Shown: positions 1-9,276 of the stretch, one piece after another
Position numbering within the stretch: position 1 is the stretch's first letter
How the letters are laid out: each line of letters begins with the position of its first letter
DNA from: Terriglobia bacterium
GTDB taxonomy: Bacteria > Acidobacteriota > Terriglobia > Bryobacterales > Bryobacteraceae
Reading direction: 5' to 3'
DNA: 64,000 nt
Assembly: GCA_020073305.1 (NCBI GenBank)
Contig: JAIQFK010000028.1
Location: 37,758-101,757, forward strand
Notes under the pieces: generated by a model
Databases searched by the model: none
Seen by the model: the letters and a program-made list of their open reading frames with translations, nothing else
Told to the model about the DNA's origin: nothing
Translations under genes and position numbers: made by a program

Positions 1-1308
1 GGCGTCGACTACGAGACTTTTCACATCCGCGGCCCGCGAGGCATGGAGTCCATCACCCTGCCGCTCTATTACACGCATCACGGCCCCATCGTACGGTTCG
101 ACCGGGAGAGCCATAAGGCCTACGCGGTCAGAGTTCCGAACTACGACGGTGTCAATTACTCGCTGGGCCTGTATTTGCTGATGAAAGCGCAGAACCTCGA
201 GGAATTCCAGAAGGCTGTAGCGCGCCAGTTGATGCCGCGCTGGAACCTGCTGTACTCCGACGCGCGCAACATTTTCTGGGTTCACAACGGTAATGTGGCG
301 CGGCGTGACGAAAGCTATGACTGGTCAAAACCCGTGCCGGGATGGACGAAGCAAACCGAATGGGGCAACTACATTCCCTTCAATCTTTATCCGCAGGTCT
401 TGAATCCGCCCGCCGGTTTTCTGCAGAACTGTAACAACCCGCCGTGGGTGGTGACCAGGAACTCGGGCCTGAAGCCTCTGGAACCGGCGCGCTATTACCT
501 GCAGGGAACCCCGAAGGCCGATGCGGGCCTCGAGGTCCTGAACACGCGGGGCGAGCGGTTATCCAACGTGCTGGCTCAGGACAAAAAATTCACGGTCGAA
601 GAGATGATCGATCTTGGCTTCGACACCTACATTCTTGCCGCGGATATTATCGTTCCCTTGCTCGAAGAAGCTTTCAGCCGGAAGCCATCGGCCGACACGC
701 GCGTAGTGCGAGCTGTGGAGGCCTTGGCGGGCTGGGACCGGCGCTCCAGCAAGGCTTCCGTCGCATACACGTATCTGTATTACTGGGCCAAATCGTACCA
801 GGATCTTTTCACCGCTCAGAAATTTTTGCGTTTTCTTTCCTACGAGCGTAGGAATCTCGATATCCATTCTGCGGAAGAACAGGACATGGCACGCCGGGCG
901 CTCGAAGAGGCCGTTCTAAGGCTGGTGAAGCGCTTCGGAAAGGCGGAGGTGCCGTGGGGTGACATCAACGTGGTGGTGCGCGGCGGTGTGTTTCCGCTGG
1001 ATGGCACCAACACGTTCGGAGTCCTGCATCCCGACGAAGGCCCCGAGCAGGAAGACGGCAGGATTTTCTGCAACGATGGCTGGGCGCACCTGATGGTTGT
1101 GGTAGAGAGTGAACCGAAACAACTCTGGAGCCTGCTGCCCTACGGCGAGTCTGAACACACCTCCTCGCCCCACTACAACGACCAGGCCAAACTGCATAGC
1201 GAGAACAAGTTGAAGCCGTTTTGGTTTACGCCTTCAGAGATCCTGGAACACACCGAGTCGGTTTGGGGTGAGCAGGACCGCATGCAGCGCCTGTTGCCGC
1301 GCCAGTAG
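1..1308 (+). CDS. Penicillin acylase family protein, C-terminal part (5' end outside window)
   Basis: The frame is open from base 1, so this is the 3' part of a longer gene; the first ATG at 43 is internal. The protein carries the signature of the beta chain of S45 (Ntn-hydrolase) acylases: THHGPIV near the start, then NLLYSD..NIFW..NG with an RRDE and PVPGW element, and a NPPAGFLQNCNNPPW stretch. In the family these segments line the acyl-binding pocket. The catalytic N-terminal serine of the beta chain and the alpha chain would lie upstream of the window. Family members hydrolyse amide-linked acyl groups (penicillins, acyl-homoserine lactones, other N-acyl compounds) in the periplasm; the substrate here cannot be told. 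It ends 7 bp from the convergent SnoaL-like gene. Confidence 0.88.
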   Translation, partial: GVDYETFHIRGPRGMESITLPLYYTHHGPIVRFDRESHKAYAVRVPNYDGVNYSLGLYLLMKAQNLEEFQKAVARQLMPRWNLLYSDARNIFWVHNGNVARRDESYDWSKPVPGWTKQTEWGNYIPFNLYPQVLNPPAGFLQNCNNPPWVVTRNSGLKPLEPARYYLQGTPKADAGLEVLNTRGERLSNVLAQDKKFTVEEMIDLGFDTYILAADIIVPLLEEAFSRKPSADTRVVRAVEALAGWDRRSSKASVAYTYLYYWAKSYQDLFTAQKFLRFLSYERRNLDIHSAEEQDMARRALEEAVLRLVKRFGKAEVPWGDINVVVRGGVFPLDGTNTFGVLHPDEGPEQEDGRIFCNDGWAHLMVVVESEPKQLWSLLPYGESEHTSSPHYNDQAKLHSENKLKPFWFTPSEILEHTESVWGEQDRMQRLLPRQ

Positions 1309-1315
1309 CCGGTTC

Positions 1316-1780
1316 CTATTGCAGCGGCGCTGAGATGTGCTCGTGTACGATGATCCAGTGCCCGCCCCGCTTCTCCCAAATGTCGGTCTGCCTTCCCGTC
1401 AACTGCATCGGCGGCCCCTCTTTTTGATTCACGGTCCCGTGAAAGGTGTTACTGGTCCAGGCGATCTTTCCGCGGCGGGTGACTTTCAGATCGTCGTTTG
1501 CAGCGATTGAAGCGCTCGCGGCAGTGGCAAACGCCTTCTTGAAGCCCTCTTTGTACTCCGCCCAGCCGTTGTATTTCAGGGGGGCGACATCAAAAAATAC
1601 GGCATCCGGATCCTGCGAATACAGCGACGCGACGTTGTCGGTGTTGAGTGTGCTCCAGCCCTCCCAATAGTGCTGGATAAGCGCTTTGAACTCCGCGGTG
1701 TCGTTCGACGTTTTGGATTGCGCCAGGCTCTGGGCGGCGGCGATCGTCAGAATCGCCAACAGGGTGGCAAGCTTTCGCAT
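1316..1780 (-). CDS. Secreted SnoaL-like / DUF4440-type NTF2-fold protein
   Basis: A 154-residue protein with a clear signal peptide (MRKLATLLAILTIAAAQSLA) followed by a single NTF2-like alpha+beta domain: an N-terminal helix with a HYWEGWSTLNTDNVASLY segment, a central hydrophobic helix, and a C-terminal strand pair ending GGHWIIVHEHIS. These are features of the SnoaL_3/DUF4440 families. No catalytic role can be assigned. The ATG at 1780 is preceded by a strong GGAGGAGAG ribosome site, which supports this start. It lies 41 bp downstream of pyrF on the same strand. Confidence 0.8.
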   Translation of the reverse strand: MRKLATLLAILTIAAAQSLAQSKTSNDTAEFKALIQHYWEGWSTLNTDNVASLYSQDPDAVFFDVAPLKYNGWAEYKEGFKKAFATAASASIAANDDLKVTRRGKIAWTSNTFHGTVNQKEGPPMQLTGRQTDIWEKRGGHWIIVHEHISAPLQ

Positions 1781-1821
1781 GCGTGTCTCTCCTCCGGAAG
1801 ATGATATCGTTTCCGCCGCTG

Positions 1822-2742
1822 CTATCGCAGCGCACCGGTTACGTCAGCGATCATTCGCAGCGTATTTTCGCGAACACAGTTCACAAACGACGGCTTGGTC
1901 AGGTTGTCGGGTGAGTACGAGTACGTGATGCCGCGCGACGAACTCACGATCGCGCCCAGGCCGTCGTCATTGAAGCACACCGCCGCTTCGCGTCCGCGCG
2001 CGCCCTGCGCTCCGTATCCGGTCACCAGGATGAAGGCCTCCGGCAGCAGGCAGCGCAACCGCCGGGCGTCCTCCGGAAACGTCGCGCCGATCACCGCGCC
2101 GATGGAACTGTAGCCGGACTCTCCGCGCAAAGGCTGGCCGAATTCACGAATGGTTTCCGTAATCTTCTCGTAGAGCGGCCGCTCCGTGGAGCGCAGTTCG
2201 AGATCCTGAAAATCCCGCGAGCCCGGATTTGAAGTCTTGAGCACGACGAACAAACCCTTTTTGTGTTCTGTGCACACATCGACGAACGGTTGCAGGCTGT
2301 CCCGGCCGAGATACGGCGTGACCGTCATACTGTCGGCGTCAAACGCCTTCTGGGGCTCTCCGAAAACATCGGTCTCGCCCAGGAACGCCGCGGCGTAAGC
2401 TCCCGCGGTGGACGAAATGTCATTGCGTTTGGCGTCGGCGATGACCAGCAACCCTCTCTGTCTGGCGGCTCGCACGGTGTCTTCGAACGCCAGGATGCCT
2501 GCCGCCCCGTATTGCTCAAAAAAGGCCAATTGCGGCTTCACTGCCGGAACCAGGGCGGCCACGGTGTCGAGCACCAACTCGTGAAAGCCGGAGATGACCG
2601 ACCGCACCGCTTCCCTTGTGGGCGCGCCCCTGCCCGATCTCACGAACATCGGCATCAGATCGATGCGCGGGTCCAGACCCACCACGCACGGGTTCCCTTT
2701 CATGCGTATCGCGTCAACCAGCCGGTCGGAAAATGGTTTCAT
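1822..2742 (-). CDS. pyrF: Orotidine 5'-phosphate decarboxylase, type 2
   Basis: Last step of de novo UMP synthesis: decarboxylation of OMP to UMP in the cytoplasm. The protein has 306 residues, longer than the roughly 230-residue E. coli type and matching the type-2 subfamily found in actinobacteria and myxobacteria. The N-terminus has CVVGLDPRID, and the catalytic Lys-Asp motif is seen as VIADAKRNDISSTAGAY. The C-terminal phosphate-binding part is VTGYGAQGARG followed by SSSRGITYSY. It sits 19 bp downstream of the spermidine-synthase-like gene and is probably cotranscribed with it. No other pyrimidine gene is in the window. Confidence 0.96.
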   Translation of the reverse strand: MKPFSDRLVDAIRMKGNPCVVGLDPRIDLMPMFVRSGRGAPTREAVRSVISGFHELVLDTVAALVPAVKPQLAFFEQYGAAGILAFEDTVRAARQRGLLVIADAKRNDISSTAGAYAAAFLGETDVFGEPQKAFDADSMTVTPYLGRDSLQPFVDVCTEHKKGLFVVLKTSNPGSRDFQDLELRSTERPLYEKITETIREFGQPLRGESGYSSIGAVIGATFPEDARRLRCLLPEAFILVTGYGAQGARGREAAVCFNDDGLGAIVSSSRGITYSYSPDNLTKPSFVNCVRENTLRMIADVTGALR

Positions 2743-2761
2743 CGCGTCGTAACATTGTCGC

Positions 2762-4999
2762 TCAACGCGTCCACTCCGATGCCATGTTGTCGTCTGTGAT
2801 GATTCGCTTCGTTCGACATCTGCGCCGGATACTCTCGGCCGTTTCCATGCCGGATGGGTCGTAGCCCTGCTTCTGCAGCGTGTCTGCGTAGGCGATGATC
2901 TCGTTCAAACGCTCCCGGTCATCCGGATCGGAATGATCGAAAACGGTTGCGCCTTCCAGCCGGTAAGCCAGCAGCATCCGCCGCCAGCGGTCCTTGTCGG
3001 TTTGGATCGGACTGTCACTTACGGCCAGCAAGGGCCCGAAACGGAGCGCATAGGGGAACGCGGTCACTCCGGTAAGTTGGACGTCACCGGAGTGCGTGGT
3101 GTTGTAGTAGAGAATGCCGCCCGGCTTCAAGTGTCTCCGCGCCAGTTCCAGAAATTCGCACGACAGCAGGTTGGTGGCATGCGCCCTCCAGTGATAGATC
3201 GTGTCCATCACGATGAGATCGTACTTGCGCCGCGGAAAGCGCATCAGCCAGCGGCGGCCGTCATCGATGAATATTTCAACCTTGGGATTGGAGAGCACGG
3301 GCGCCACATCCGGATACCTGCGAATCACGGTGAGGTAACCTGGATTGATCTCGACCACCACCACTCGCTCTACTTGCGGATGGTTGGCAATCACTTCGGC
3401 CCATGCGCCTCCCGCCAGCCCGATAATCAACACCTCCTTTGGATCCGGGTGGAGGAAGCTGATCGAGTATGGGCGGAGCAGCGCATCGGTCTCAGTCACG
3501 TCGGTGATCAGCTTGCCGTCGTAAACGCCGCCTCCGTAAATCGTGCGATCGGCGTCCACCGTGATCACGCCGCTCCTGGTTTCGACGATGTCCGTGAACC
3601 GTTCGCCCCGCCGGTAGGCCGACTTGTTCTGGAGCTGCTCGTAAATCGCTGCGTAAAGCGGCCCGCAACTCACCATCAGACCGATACACAACGTTACTCC
3701 CGCCGCAGCGGCAACCAACCTGCCAAACCGCGCCGGCCTTCCTGCCATCCATAGTGTGACGGCGACGGCAACTCCGAGTATCGCGAGCCCAAGCTCGATC
3801 GTTTCAAGGTTCCAAAGATCCATCAGAACGAATCCCACCAGGAAGCTGCCAAGAGCCGACCCGGCGATGTTGCTGAGATACAGCCAGCTCAGGCCGGCCC
3901 CCGCGCGGCGATCCGACGGCACGGCGATATGGTTCAGTAACGGAAACGTTGCTCCGAGCAATCCGGCCGTCAACGCGATCAACGGCAGAGTTATAACAGC
4001 ATCCACGTACCGGACAGCGAAGGCAACCAGGGGAACGGTCAGAAATCCGAGCAGGTTCGCAGCCACTACCAGCACTGCAATCCGCCGCAGAAGTAGCGGC
4101 GCTCCCGGTGTATCCCGGCAGATGCGACGGGCCGCGAGCGAACCCAGCGCGATGCCCGCCAGAAACGCCGCCAGCACGTTGGCGAAGCTCTTGGGACTCC
4201 CGCCGCTCGCGAACGAATACACGCGGTACCAGACAATCTCCTGGCAAAGCGAGATGAATCCCGTGATCGCAGCCAGAGTTGCCGCCACCGGAAGGGCGAC
4301 CAGTCCAGCACTCCGCTTCTCCGAAAGCTCAGTTTCTCGAATTGCCGCCGCACTCCTCCCGCGAACGTAAAGCCACAGCACGGCAATCGCGACGAAGGTG
4401 TTGAGCCCCGCTGCCAGACTCGCCGATCCGGACATCCCCAGCTTGCGCATGGTCACTTCGGCCGCCAGTAGGCAGGCCGCCGCTGAGCCCAGTGTGTTGA
4501 CAAAGTACAGGCTTCCAACGGAACGCCCCACATTCCCCGTGAACCCGACCAGGTACGCTACCAGCACTGGCAGCGTCGCACCCATCAGGATCGTGGGCGC
4601 CAGAATCAGGCCGAGCGTGATCACGCCGGTCTCTATCGTGGGAGCGCCCGCCGTAAACGAGGCCACCCAGCGGAACAAACCGAGAGAAATCACGCCGAAC
4701 AATGCGACACTGAATTCCATCAGTGCGAAGATCACCAGCAGCGGCGTATTCCGCTGTGACAACCATCCGCCCACAACACTGCCCAGGCCGAGGCCTAGCA
4801 TGAAGGCGCTCACCACCACAGTCACCGATTCGATATTGACGCCGTATATTGCGAACAGAGCCCGTTGCCACACGATCTGATAGAGCAGGGCAGGGAAGCC
4901 GGATACAAAGAAGAGAGCGTGCAGCCACAGGAAGGCGGTTTTTTTGAGTACCAAGTTGGCAGTATAGCGGGCATGCTCCCTATCGAGGGAGAATATCAA
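2762..4999 (-). CDS. Polytopic membrane protein with C-terminal spermidine-synthase-like domain
   Basis: About 745 residues. Residues 20-440 form many hydrophobic segments resembling the membrane part of fused MFS/spermidine-synthase proteins. The C-terminal third is a Rossmann methyltransferase-like fold: VLIIGLAGGAWAEVI (glycine loop), VVVVEINP (acidic residue at the end of beta 2), IFIDDGRRWL, and KYDLIVMDTIYHW. In true spermidine synthases the last motif is D-x-x-D-P with two catalytic/binding aspartates; here only the first is kept, so polyamine synthesis is doubtful. The open frame begins with TTG at 4999; a second TTG at 4954 lies 6 nt after a TATACT box and could be the real start. 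Divergent from pntAA. Confidence 0.85.
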   Translation of the reverse strand: MIFSLDREHARYTANLVLKKTAFLWLHALFFVSGFPALLYQIVWQRALFAIYGVNIESVTVVVSAFMLGLGLGSVVGGWLSQRNTPLLVIFALMEFSVALFGVISLGLFRWVASFTAGAPTIETGVITLGLILAPTILMGATLPVLVAYLVGFTGNVGRSVGSLYFVNTLGSAAACLLAAEVTMRKLGMSGSASLAAGLNTFVAIAVLWLYVRGRSAAAIRETELSEKRSAGLVALPVAATLAAITGFISLCQEIVWYRVYSFASGGSPKSFANVLAAFLAGIALGSLAARRICRDTPGAPLLLRRIAVLVVAANLLGFLTVPLVAFAVRYVDAVITLPLIALTAGLLGATFPLLNHIAVPSDRRAGAGLSWLYLSNIAGSALGSFLVGFVLMDLWNLETIELGLAILGVAVAVTLWMAGRPARFGRLVAAAAGVTLCIGLMVSCGPLYAAIYEQLQNKSAYRRGERFTDIVETRSGVITVDADRTIYGGGVYDGKLITDVTETDALLRPYSISFLHPDPKEVLIIGLAGGAWAEVIANHPQVERVVVVEINPGYLTVIRRYPDVAPVLSNPKVEIFIDDGRRWLMRFPRRKYDLIVMDTIYHWRAHATNLLSCEFLELARRHLKPGGILYYNTTHSGDVQLTGVTAFPYALRFGPLLAVSDSPIQTDKDRWRRMLLAYRLEGATVFDHSDPDDRERLNEIIAYADTLQKQGYDPSGMETAESIRRRCRTKRIITDDNMASEWTR

Positions 5000-5081
5000 G
5001 CGATGACGTTAGATCAACTTTTCCTGTGGGCGGGATGGCTTCACTCTGCATTCTGGGTGCTGGCGGAGGGGAGATGAACCG

Positions 5082-6254
5082 ATGATCATTGGTGTTCCCA
5101 CCGAGTGCTTTCCCGGAGAGCGGCGCGTCGCGCTCGTGCCGTCGGTGATTCCCGCTCTCACGAAGGCTGGTTTCGAAGTCGTGATTCAGGCCGGAGCTGG
5201 CGAAGGCGCGGGCTATCTGGATGCTGATTACGCTGCCAGGGGCGCGAAGATCGTTGCCGAGCGAGCGGGCGTGCTCAAGTCCGCGGACATCTTGGCCCAG
5301 GTGCTGTGCTACGGGTCCGATGACAAAGCCGGCGCGGCCGACCTTCCCCTGCTGCGGCGCGGCCAATATCTGGCGGGATTTCTTCGCCCGCTCGGTTCGC
5401 TGGATACCGTCCAGGCAGTAGCCGCTACGGGCGTGTCCGCTTTCTCCGTCGAGCTAATGCCGCGCACCACGCGCGCCCAAAGCATGGACGCACTTTCGTC
5501 CATGGCGACGGTCTGCGGGTATAAAGCGGTGTTGCTGGCTGCCGACACTCTCCCTCGGCTCTTTCCGATGATGACCACCGCCGCGGGCACCATCACCCCG
5601 GCCCGGGTGCTGATCATCGGCGCAGGCGTGGCCGGTCTGCAAGCCATTGCTACTGCGAGAAGACTCGGCGCTGTCGCCTCTGCTTACGACCTGCGGCCGG
5701 CCGCGAAAGAGCAGGTGCAGAGCGTTGGCGGGCGTTTTGTCGAACTTCCCATCGTCGCAAAAGATGCGGAAGATGCCCGCGGCTACGCCAAAGCGCAGGA
5801 TGAAGCCTTTTATCAGCGCCAGAAGGAGTTGCTGGCGAATGTGGTGGCCGAGAGCGACGTCGTGATTACCGCTGCGGTCGTGCCGGGCAAGAAGCCTCCT
5901 TTGCTGGTTACGCGCGATATGGTCGACCGGATGGCCCCGGGCTCCGTGATTGTCGATCTGGCCGCCGAGCGCGGTGGCAATTGCGAGGTGACGAAAGCCA
6001 GCCAGATCGTCGTCGAACACGGCGTCACCGTAATCGGCCGCATCAACCTGGCCAGCACCGTCCCCTACCACGCAAGCCAGTTGTACGCTCGCAACATCAG
6101 CGCGTTTCTGACGCACCTGTTTGCGAATGGCCGGACGGAACCGGACTTGCAGGACGAGATCGCCCGCGAGACTCTGGTCACGCAGGCCGGCGAGATTGTA
6201 AACGCTCGTGTACGGGAATTCTATTCACTTCCAGCCAAGATAGCCGCGCGATGA
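5082..6254 (+). CDS. pntAA: NAD(P) transhydrogenase subunit alpha, part 1 (NAD(H)-binding)
   Basis: First of three genes for proton-translocating transhydrogenase, which uses the proton gradient to move hydride from NADH to NADP+. The 390-residue protein is the soluble domain I: IIGVPTECFPGERRVALVPS at the N-terminus (typical of the AlaDH/PNT family), the Rossmann loop VLIIGAGVAGLQAIATARRLGA, and the mobile-loop region around DAEDARGYAKAQDEAFYQRQ. The split form (PntAA, PntAB, PntB) is usual outside enterobacteria. Start ATG 5082 follows GGAGGGGAG at 5066-5074. pntAB begins 52 bp downstream. Confidence 0.96.
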   Translation: MIIGVPTECFPGERRVALVPSVIPALTKAGFEVVIQAGAGEGAGYLDADYAARGAKIVAERAGVLKSADILAQVLCYGSDDKAGAADLPLLRRGQYLAGFLRPLGSLDTVQAVAATGVSAFSVELMPRTTRAQSMDALSSMATVCGYKAVLLAADTLPRLFPMMTTAAGTITPARVLIIGAGVAGLQAIATARRLGAVASAYDLRPAAKEQVQSVGGRFVELPIVAKDAEDARGYAKAQDEAFYQRQKELLANVVAESDVVITAAVVPGKKPPLLVTRDMVDRMAPGSVIVDLAAERGGNCEVTKASQIVVEHGVTVIGRINLASTVPYHASQLYARNISAFLTHLFANGRTEPDLQDEIARETLVTQAGEIVNARVREFYSLPAKIAAR

Positions 6255-6306
6255 ACGCACACTGTCATTCGCGTGTATTCGCGTGCAATCGCGGCTAAGG
6301 AGAAAA

Positions 6307-6600
6307 ATGTCGGACCTCACTACAAGCTTGTACGTGTTCATGCTGGCGGCGTTCATCGGATTCGAAGTGATCCGCCGCGTATCGCCGCTTCTTCATACTC
6401 CACTGATGTCGTTGACCAACGCTCTTGATGCCATTGCCGTCGTGGGCGCCATCATCCTCGCCGGGGAGCGCAAGAGCGATCTCGCGACCGTGCTGGGGAC
6501 CATTGCGATTGTCGCGGCCACAAGCAATCTGGTCGGCGGATTCATCATCACCGACCGCATGCTCAAGATGTTCAAGACCAGCAAACCGAAAAAACCATGA
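6307..6600 (+). CDS. pntAB: NAD(P) transhydrogenase subunit alpha, part 2 (membrane)
   Basis: A 97-residue protein with three hydrophobic helices (YVFMLAAFIGFEVI; LTNALDAIAVVGAIILAG; VLGTIAIVAATSNLVGGFII), the usual size and layout of PntAB, the alpha-subunit part of the membrane domain II proton channel. The open frame can be extended to 6283, but the ATG at 6307 is preceded by AAGGAGAAAA and aligns with the family N-terminus (MSDLTTSLYVFMLAAFIGFE), so that start is preferred. It overlaps pntB by four bases (ATGA), consistent with translational coupling and equal subunit supply. Confidence 0.95.
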   Translation: MSDLTTSLYVFMLAAFIGFEVIRRVSPLLHTPLMSLTNALDAIAVVGAIILAGERKSDLATVLGTIAIVAATSNLVGGFIITDRMLKMFKTSKPKKP

Positions 6601-7994
6601 CGACAGCTCTGGTCAGTGAACAATTCATCCAGATCATCTACCTGATCTCCGCGGCGCTGTTCATCCTTTCGCTCAAATGGCTGAGTTCGCCCGCCTCGGC
6701 GAGACATGGAGTCTGGGCAGGAGAACTCGGCATGCTCCTGGCGGTGATCGGCACGCTGCTCTATCGCGGCATCGTCGACTACACCTGGATCGCCATTGCC
6801 CTGGTTCTCGGCACCATCATCGGCATTCCGCTGGGCCGCGTGCAGATGACCGCGGTACCTCAGCGAACCGCCCTGAGCCATGCCTTCGGCGCGCTCTGTG
6901 TGGGGTTGGTGGGAACGGCCGAATTCTATCTGCGAACGCCGCAGATCCCGCGCTTCATGATGGCGGTGCTTTCGGCGGAGGTCATCCTGGGCAGCTTGAC
7001 GTTCACCGGGAGCCTGATGGCCGCGGGAAAGTTGCAGGAGATCCTGCCGCAGCGCCCGATCACCTACCGGGGCCAGAACATCGTCAACATGTCCCTGCTG
7101 GCGATTTCAGTAGCCGTCGCGGTTTATCTGGTCATTCATCCCGAGGACACGCGCTTCTTTCCTCTGATGATCGCGGTTCCGCTGTTGTTCGGTGTGCTGA
7201 TGATTGTTCCCATCGGCGGCGCCGACATGCCCACCGTGATCTCGCTGCTCAATTCCTATGCCGGTCTGTCCGCGGCGGCTATGGGGTTCGTTCTCGATAG
7301 CAAGCTGCTCATCATCGCCGGCGCGCTCGATGGGTCCTCGGGCTTCATCCTATCGGTGATCATGTCGAAGGCCATGAACCGCTCGTTTACCAACGTGCTG
7401 TTCGGAGCGTTCGGCCAGGTGCAGGCTTCCGCCGCCGCCGCGAAGGAGACCCGCACGGTGAGGTCCGCCACTGCCGAAGAAGCTGGCGCGATCCTGGCGG
7501 CATCCAACTCGGTAGTGATCGTTCCGGGCTACGGGATGGCGGTCGCGCAAGCCCAGCACAAGGTGCGCGAACTGTTCGACACGCTCACCAAACGCGGCGT
7601 GAACGTGACGTTCGGCATTCATCCGGTTGCGGGGCGCATGCCAGGACACATGAACGTGCTCCTGGCCGAGGCTGACATCCCCTACGACAAGCTCCTGGAC
7701 ATGGACGCCGTCAACCCCGACTTTCCCCAGACGGACGTTGTCCTGATCATCGGCGCTAACGATGTGACCAATCCGGCCGCGCGCTCGGATCGCAGCAGTC
7801 CTATCTACGGAATGCCGATTCTCGACGTCGACAAAGCCCGAACCGTGATGGTGATCAAGCGCAGCATGAGTCCGGGTTTCGCCGGAATCGATAACGAGCT
7901 CTACTACCTCGATAAGACCCTGATGCTCTTCGGAGACGCACGGGCCTTTGTGGGCGACATCGTACGCCAGCTTTCGGGCGACGGGCACGCTTAG
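6597..7994 (+). CDS. pntB: NAD(P) transhydrogenase subunit beta
   Basis: Full-length (465 residues) PntB. The N-terminal half is a series of membrane helices forming most of domain II; the C-terminal ~180 residues form the soluble NADP(H)-binding domain III. Visible family motifs: IVPGYGMAVAQAQ (dinucleotide loop), GIHPVAGRMPGHMNVLLAEA, DVVLIIGANDVTNPAAR, and VMVIKRSMSPGFAGIDNELY near the end. With PntAA and PntAB it makes NADPH at the expense of the proton motive force; zwf and gnd elsewhere in the window are alternative NADPH sources. Confidence 0.97.
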   Translation: MTTALVSEQFIQIIYLISAALFILSLKWLSSPASARHGVWAGELGMLLAVIGTLLYRGIVDYTWIAIALVLGTIIGIPLGRVQMTAVPQRTALSHAFGALCVGLVGTAEFYLRTPQIPRFMMAVLSAEVILGSLTFTGSLMAAGKLQEILPQRPITYRGQNIVNMSLLAISVAVAVYLVIHPEDTRFFPLMIAVPLLFGVLMIVPIGGADMPTVISLLNSYAGLSAAAMGFVLDSKLLIIAGALDGSSGFILSVIMSKAMNRSFTNVLFGAFGQVQASAAAAKETRTVRSATAEEAGAILAASNSVVIVPGYGMAVAQAQHKVRELFDTLTKRGVNVTFGIHPVAGRMPGHMNVLLAEADIPYDKLLDMDAVNPDFPQTDVVLIIGANDVTNPAARSDRSSPIYGMPILDVDKARTVMVIKRSMSPGFAGIDNELYYLDKTLMLFGDARAFVGDIVRQLSGDGHA

Positions 7995-8021
7995 CGCCAG
8001 CCACGCGCTACACTCTCTCGT

Positions 8022-9251
8022 ATGCGTTTTCGCGCGGTTCCGGTCCTTGCGCTTGCCCTGTGGTTGCTTCCCGGCGCGGCCGGATACTCGGTTCTGACCC
8101 ACGAGGCCATCATCGATGCGGCCTGGGGCGACAGCATCCGCCCGCTTCTGCTGAAGCGGTTTCCGGACGCTACTCGAGACGACCTGCATAAGGCGCATGC
8201 TTACACCTATGGCGGCGCCATCATCCAGGACATGGGCTACTATCCGTTTGGAAGCCACTTCTTCAGCGATCTGACGCACTACGTTCGCAGCGGTGAATTC
8301 GTCGAGGCGCTGCTGGCCGAAGCCAGCTCGCTGGATGAATACGCCTTTGCGCTCGGAGCCCTGGCTCATTATGCCGCCGACAACGCCGGCCATCCCATCG
8401 CCACGAATCGCGCCGTTGCCGTCATGTTTCCGAAGCTGCGAAGGAAATTCGGGCGGTCAGTGACGTACGGGCAGGATCCGGTGGCGCACTTGAAGGTGGA
8501 GTTCTCATTCGATGTCGAAGAAGTGGCTGAAGGCCTCTATGCGCCGCAAGCCTATCATGACTTCATCGGCTTCGAAGTATCGAAGCCGCTCCTGGAGCGA
8601 GCCTTCGCCCGGACTTACTCCCTCAAAATGTCCAGCGTGTTTTTCGATGAGGAACTGGCTCTCGGCACGTACCGGCACACCGTGTATTCCCTGATGCCAA
8701 CGATGTCCAGGATTGCCTGGCAGCTCAAGAAAGACGAGATCCGGAAGACCGAACCCAGCGCCACGAAGCGGAGGTTCGTGTACAACGTCTCGCATTCGAG
8801 TTACCACAAGCGATGGGGAGACCGTAGCCAGGAGCCCGGGTTCGGCGCGCGCTTATGGGCGTTCATTTTGCGGCTGGTGCCCAAGATCGGCCCATTCAAA
8901 GCGTTGGCATTCCAGCCTCCCACGCCCACGGTCCAGAACATGTTCATGCGCAGCTTCAACAACACGCTCGACCGCTATCGCTGCTTCCTTGCCCAGCACC
9001 GCGAAGGCGAGCTGCACCTTCCTAACGAGAACTTCGATACCGGAGAGTCGATCAAGCCGGGCGCTTACCCGCTGGCGGATCATGCCTACGCCAAGCTGGT
9101 GGAAAACGTACACGGGAAGCCTGTCTCCGATGAATTGCGCGCCAACATCCTGGCGTTCTATGCCAACCCGGACGCCCCCATTGCCACCAAGCGCGACGCG
9201 AAGACCTGGGCGAGGCTGCAGCATTGGTTGGAGTCGCTGAAGAGCCCGTAG
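8022..9251 (+). CDS. Exported zinc-dependent phospholipase C-like protein
   Basis: 409 residues with a signal peptide (VPVLALALWLLPGAAG). Residues 20-150 resemble the zinc-dependent phospholipase C/S1-P1 fold (PF00882): SVLTHEAIIDAAW, GSHFFSDLTHYV and the helix ALGALAHYAADNAGHP, giving the spaced His and Asp residues (H-x3-D-x5-H) used as metal ligands. The C-terminal 250 residues have no motif I can name. No ribosome site is visible; a TACACT box at 8009-8014 sits 7 nt before the ATG, so the mRNA may be leaderless. A hydrolytic role on phospholipids is a family-level inference only. Confidence 0.75.
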   Translation: MRFRAVPVLALALWLLPGAAGYSVLTHEAIIDAAWGDSIRPLLLKRFPDATRDDLHKAHAYTYGGAIIQDMGYYPFGSHFFSDLTHYVRSGEFVEALLAEASSLDEYAFALGALAHYAADNAGHPIATNRAVAVMFPKLRRKFGRSVTYGQDPVAHLKVEFSFDVEEVAEGLYAPQAYHDFIGFEVSKPLLERAFARTYSLKMSSVFFDEELALGTYRHTVYSLMPTMSRIAWQLKKDEIRKTEPSATKRRFVYNVSHSSYHKRWGDRSQEPGFGARLWAFILRLVPKIGPFKALAFQPPTPTVQNMFMRSFNNTLDRYRCFLAQHREGELHLPNENFDTGESIKPGAYPLADHAYAKLVENVHGKPVSDELRANILAFYANPDAPIATKRDAKTWARLQHWLESLKSP

Positions 9252-9275
9252 TGGCCGGACATGTCCGGCCACTAC
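9248..9275. terminator. 28-bp perfect palindrome between convergent genes, possible bidirectional terminator
   Basis: A perfectly self-complementary 28-mer centred on GGCCGGACATGTCCGGCC fills the gap between the stop of the PLC-like gene and the stop of the convergent oxidoreductase gene. As RNA it forms a strong GC-rich hairpin from either strand. No run of T follows, so it is not a textbook intrinsic terminator, but its position suits a bidirectional 3'-end element. Confidence 0.45.
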
Positions 9276-9276
9276 C

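Noticed and set aside
7350..8393. 347-codon minus-strand open frame
   Set aside because: Mirror of pntB and the PLC-like gene; composition is His/Arg-rich as expected for an antisense frame of GC-rich coding DNA.
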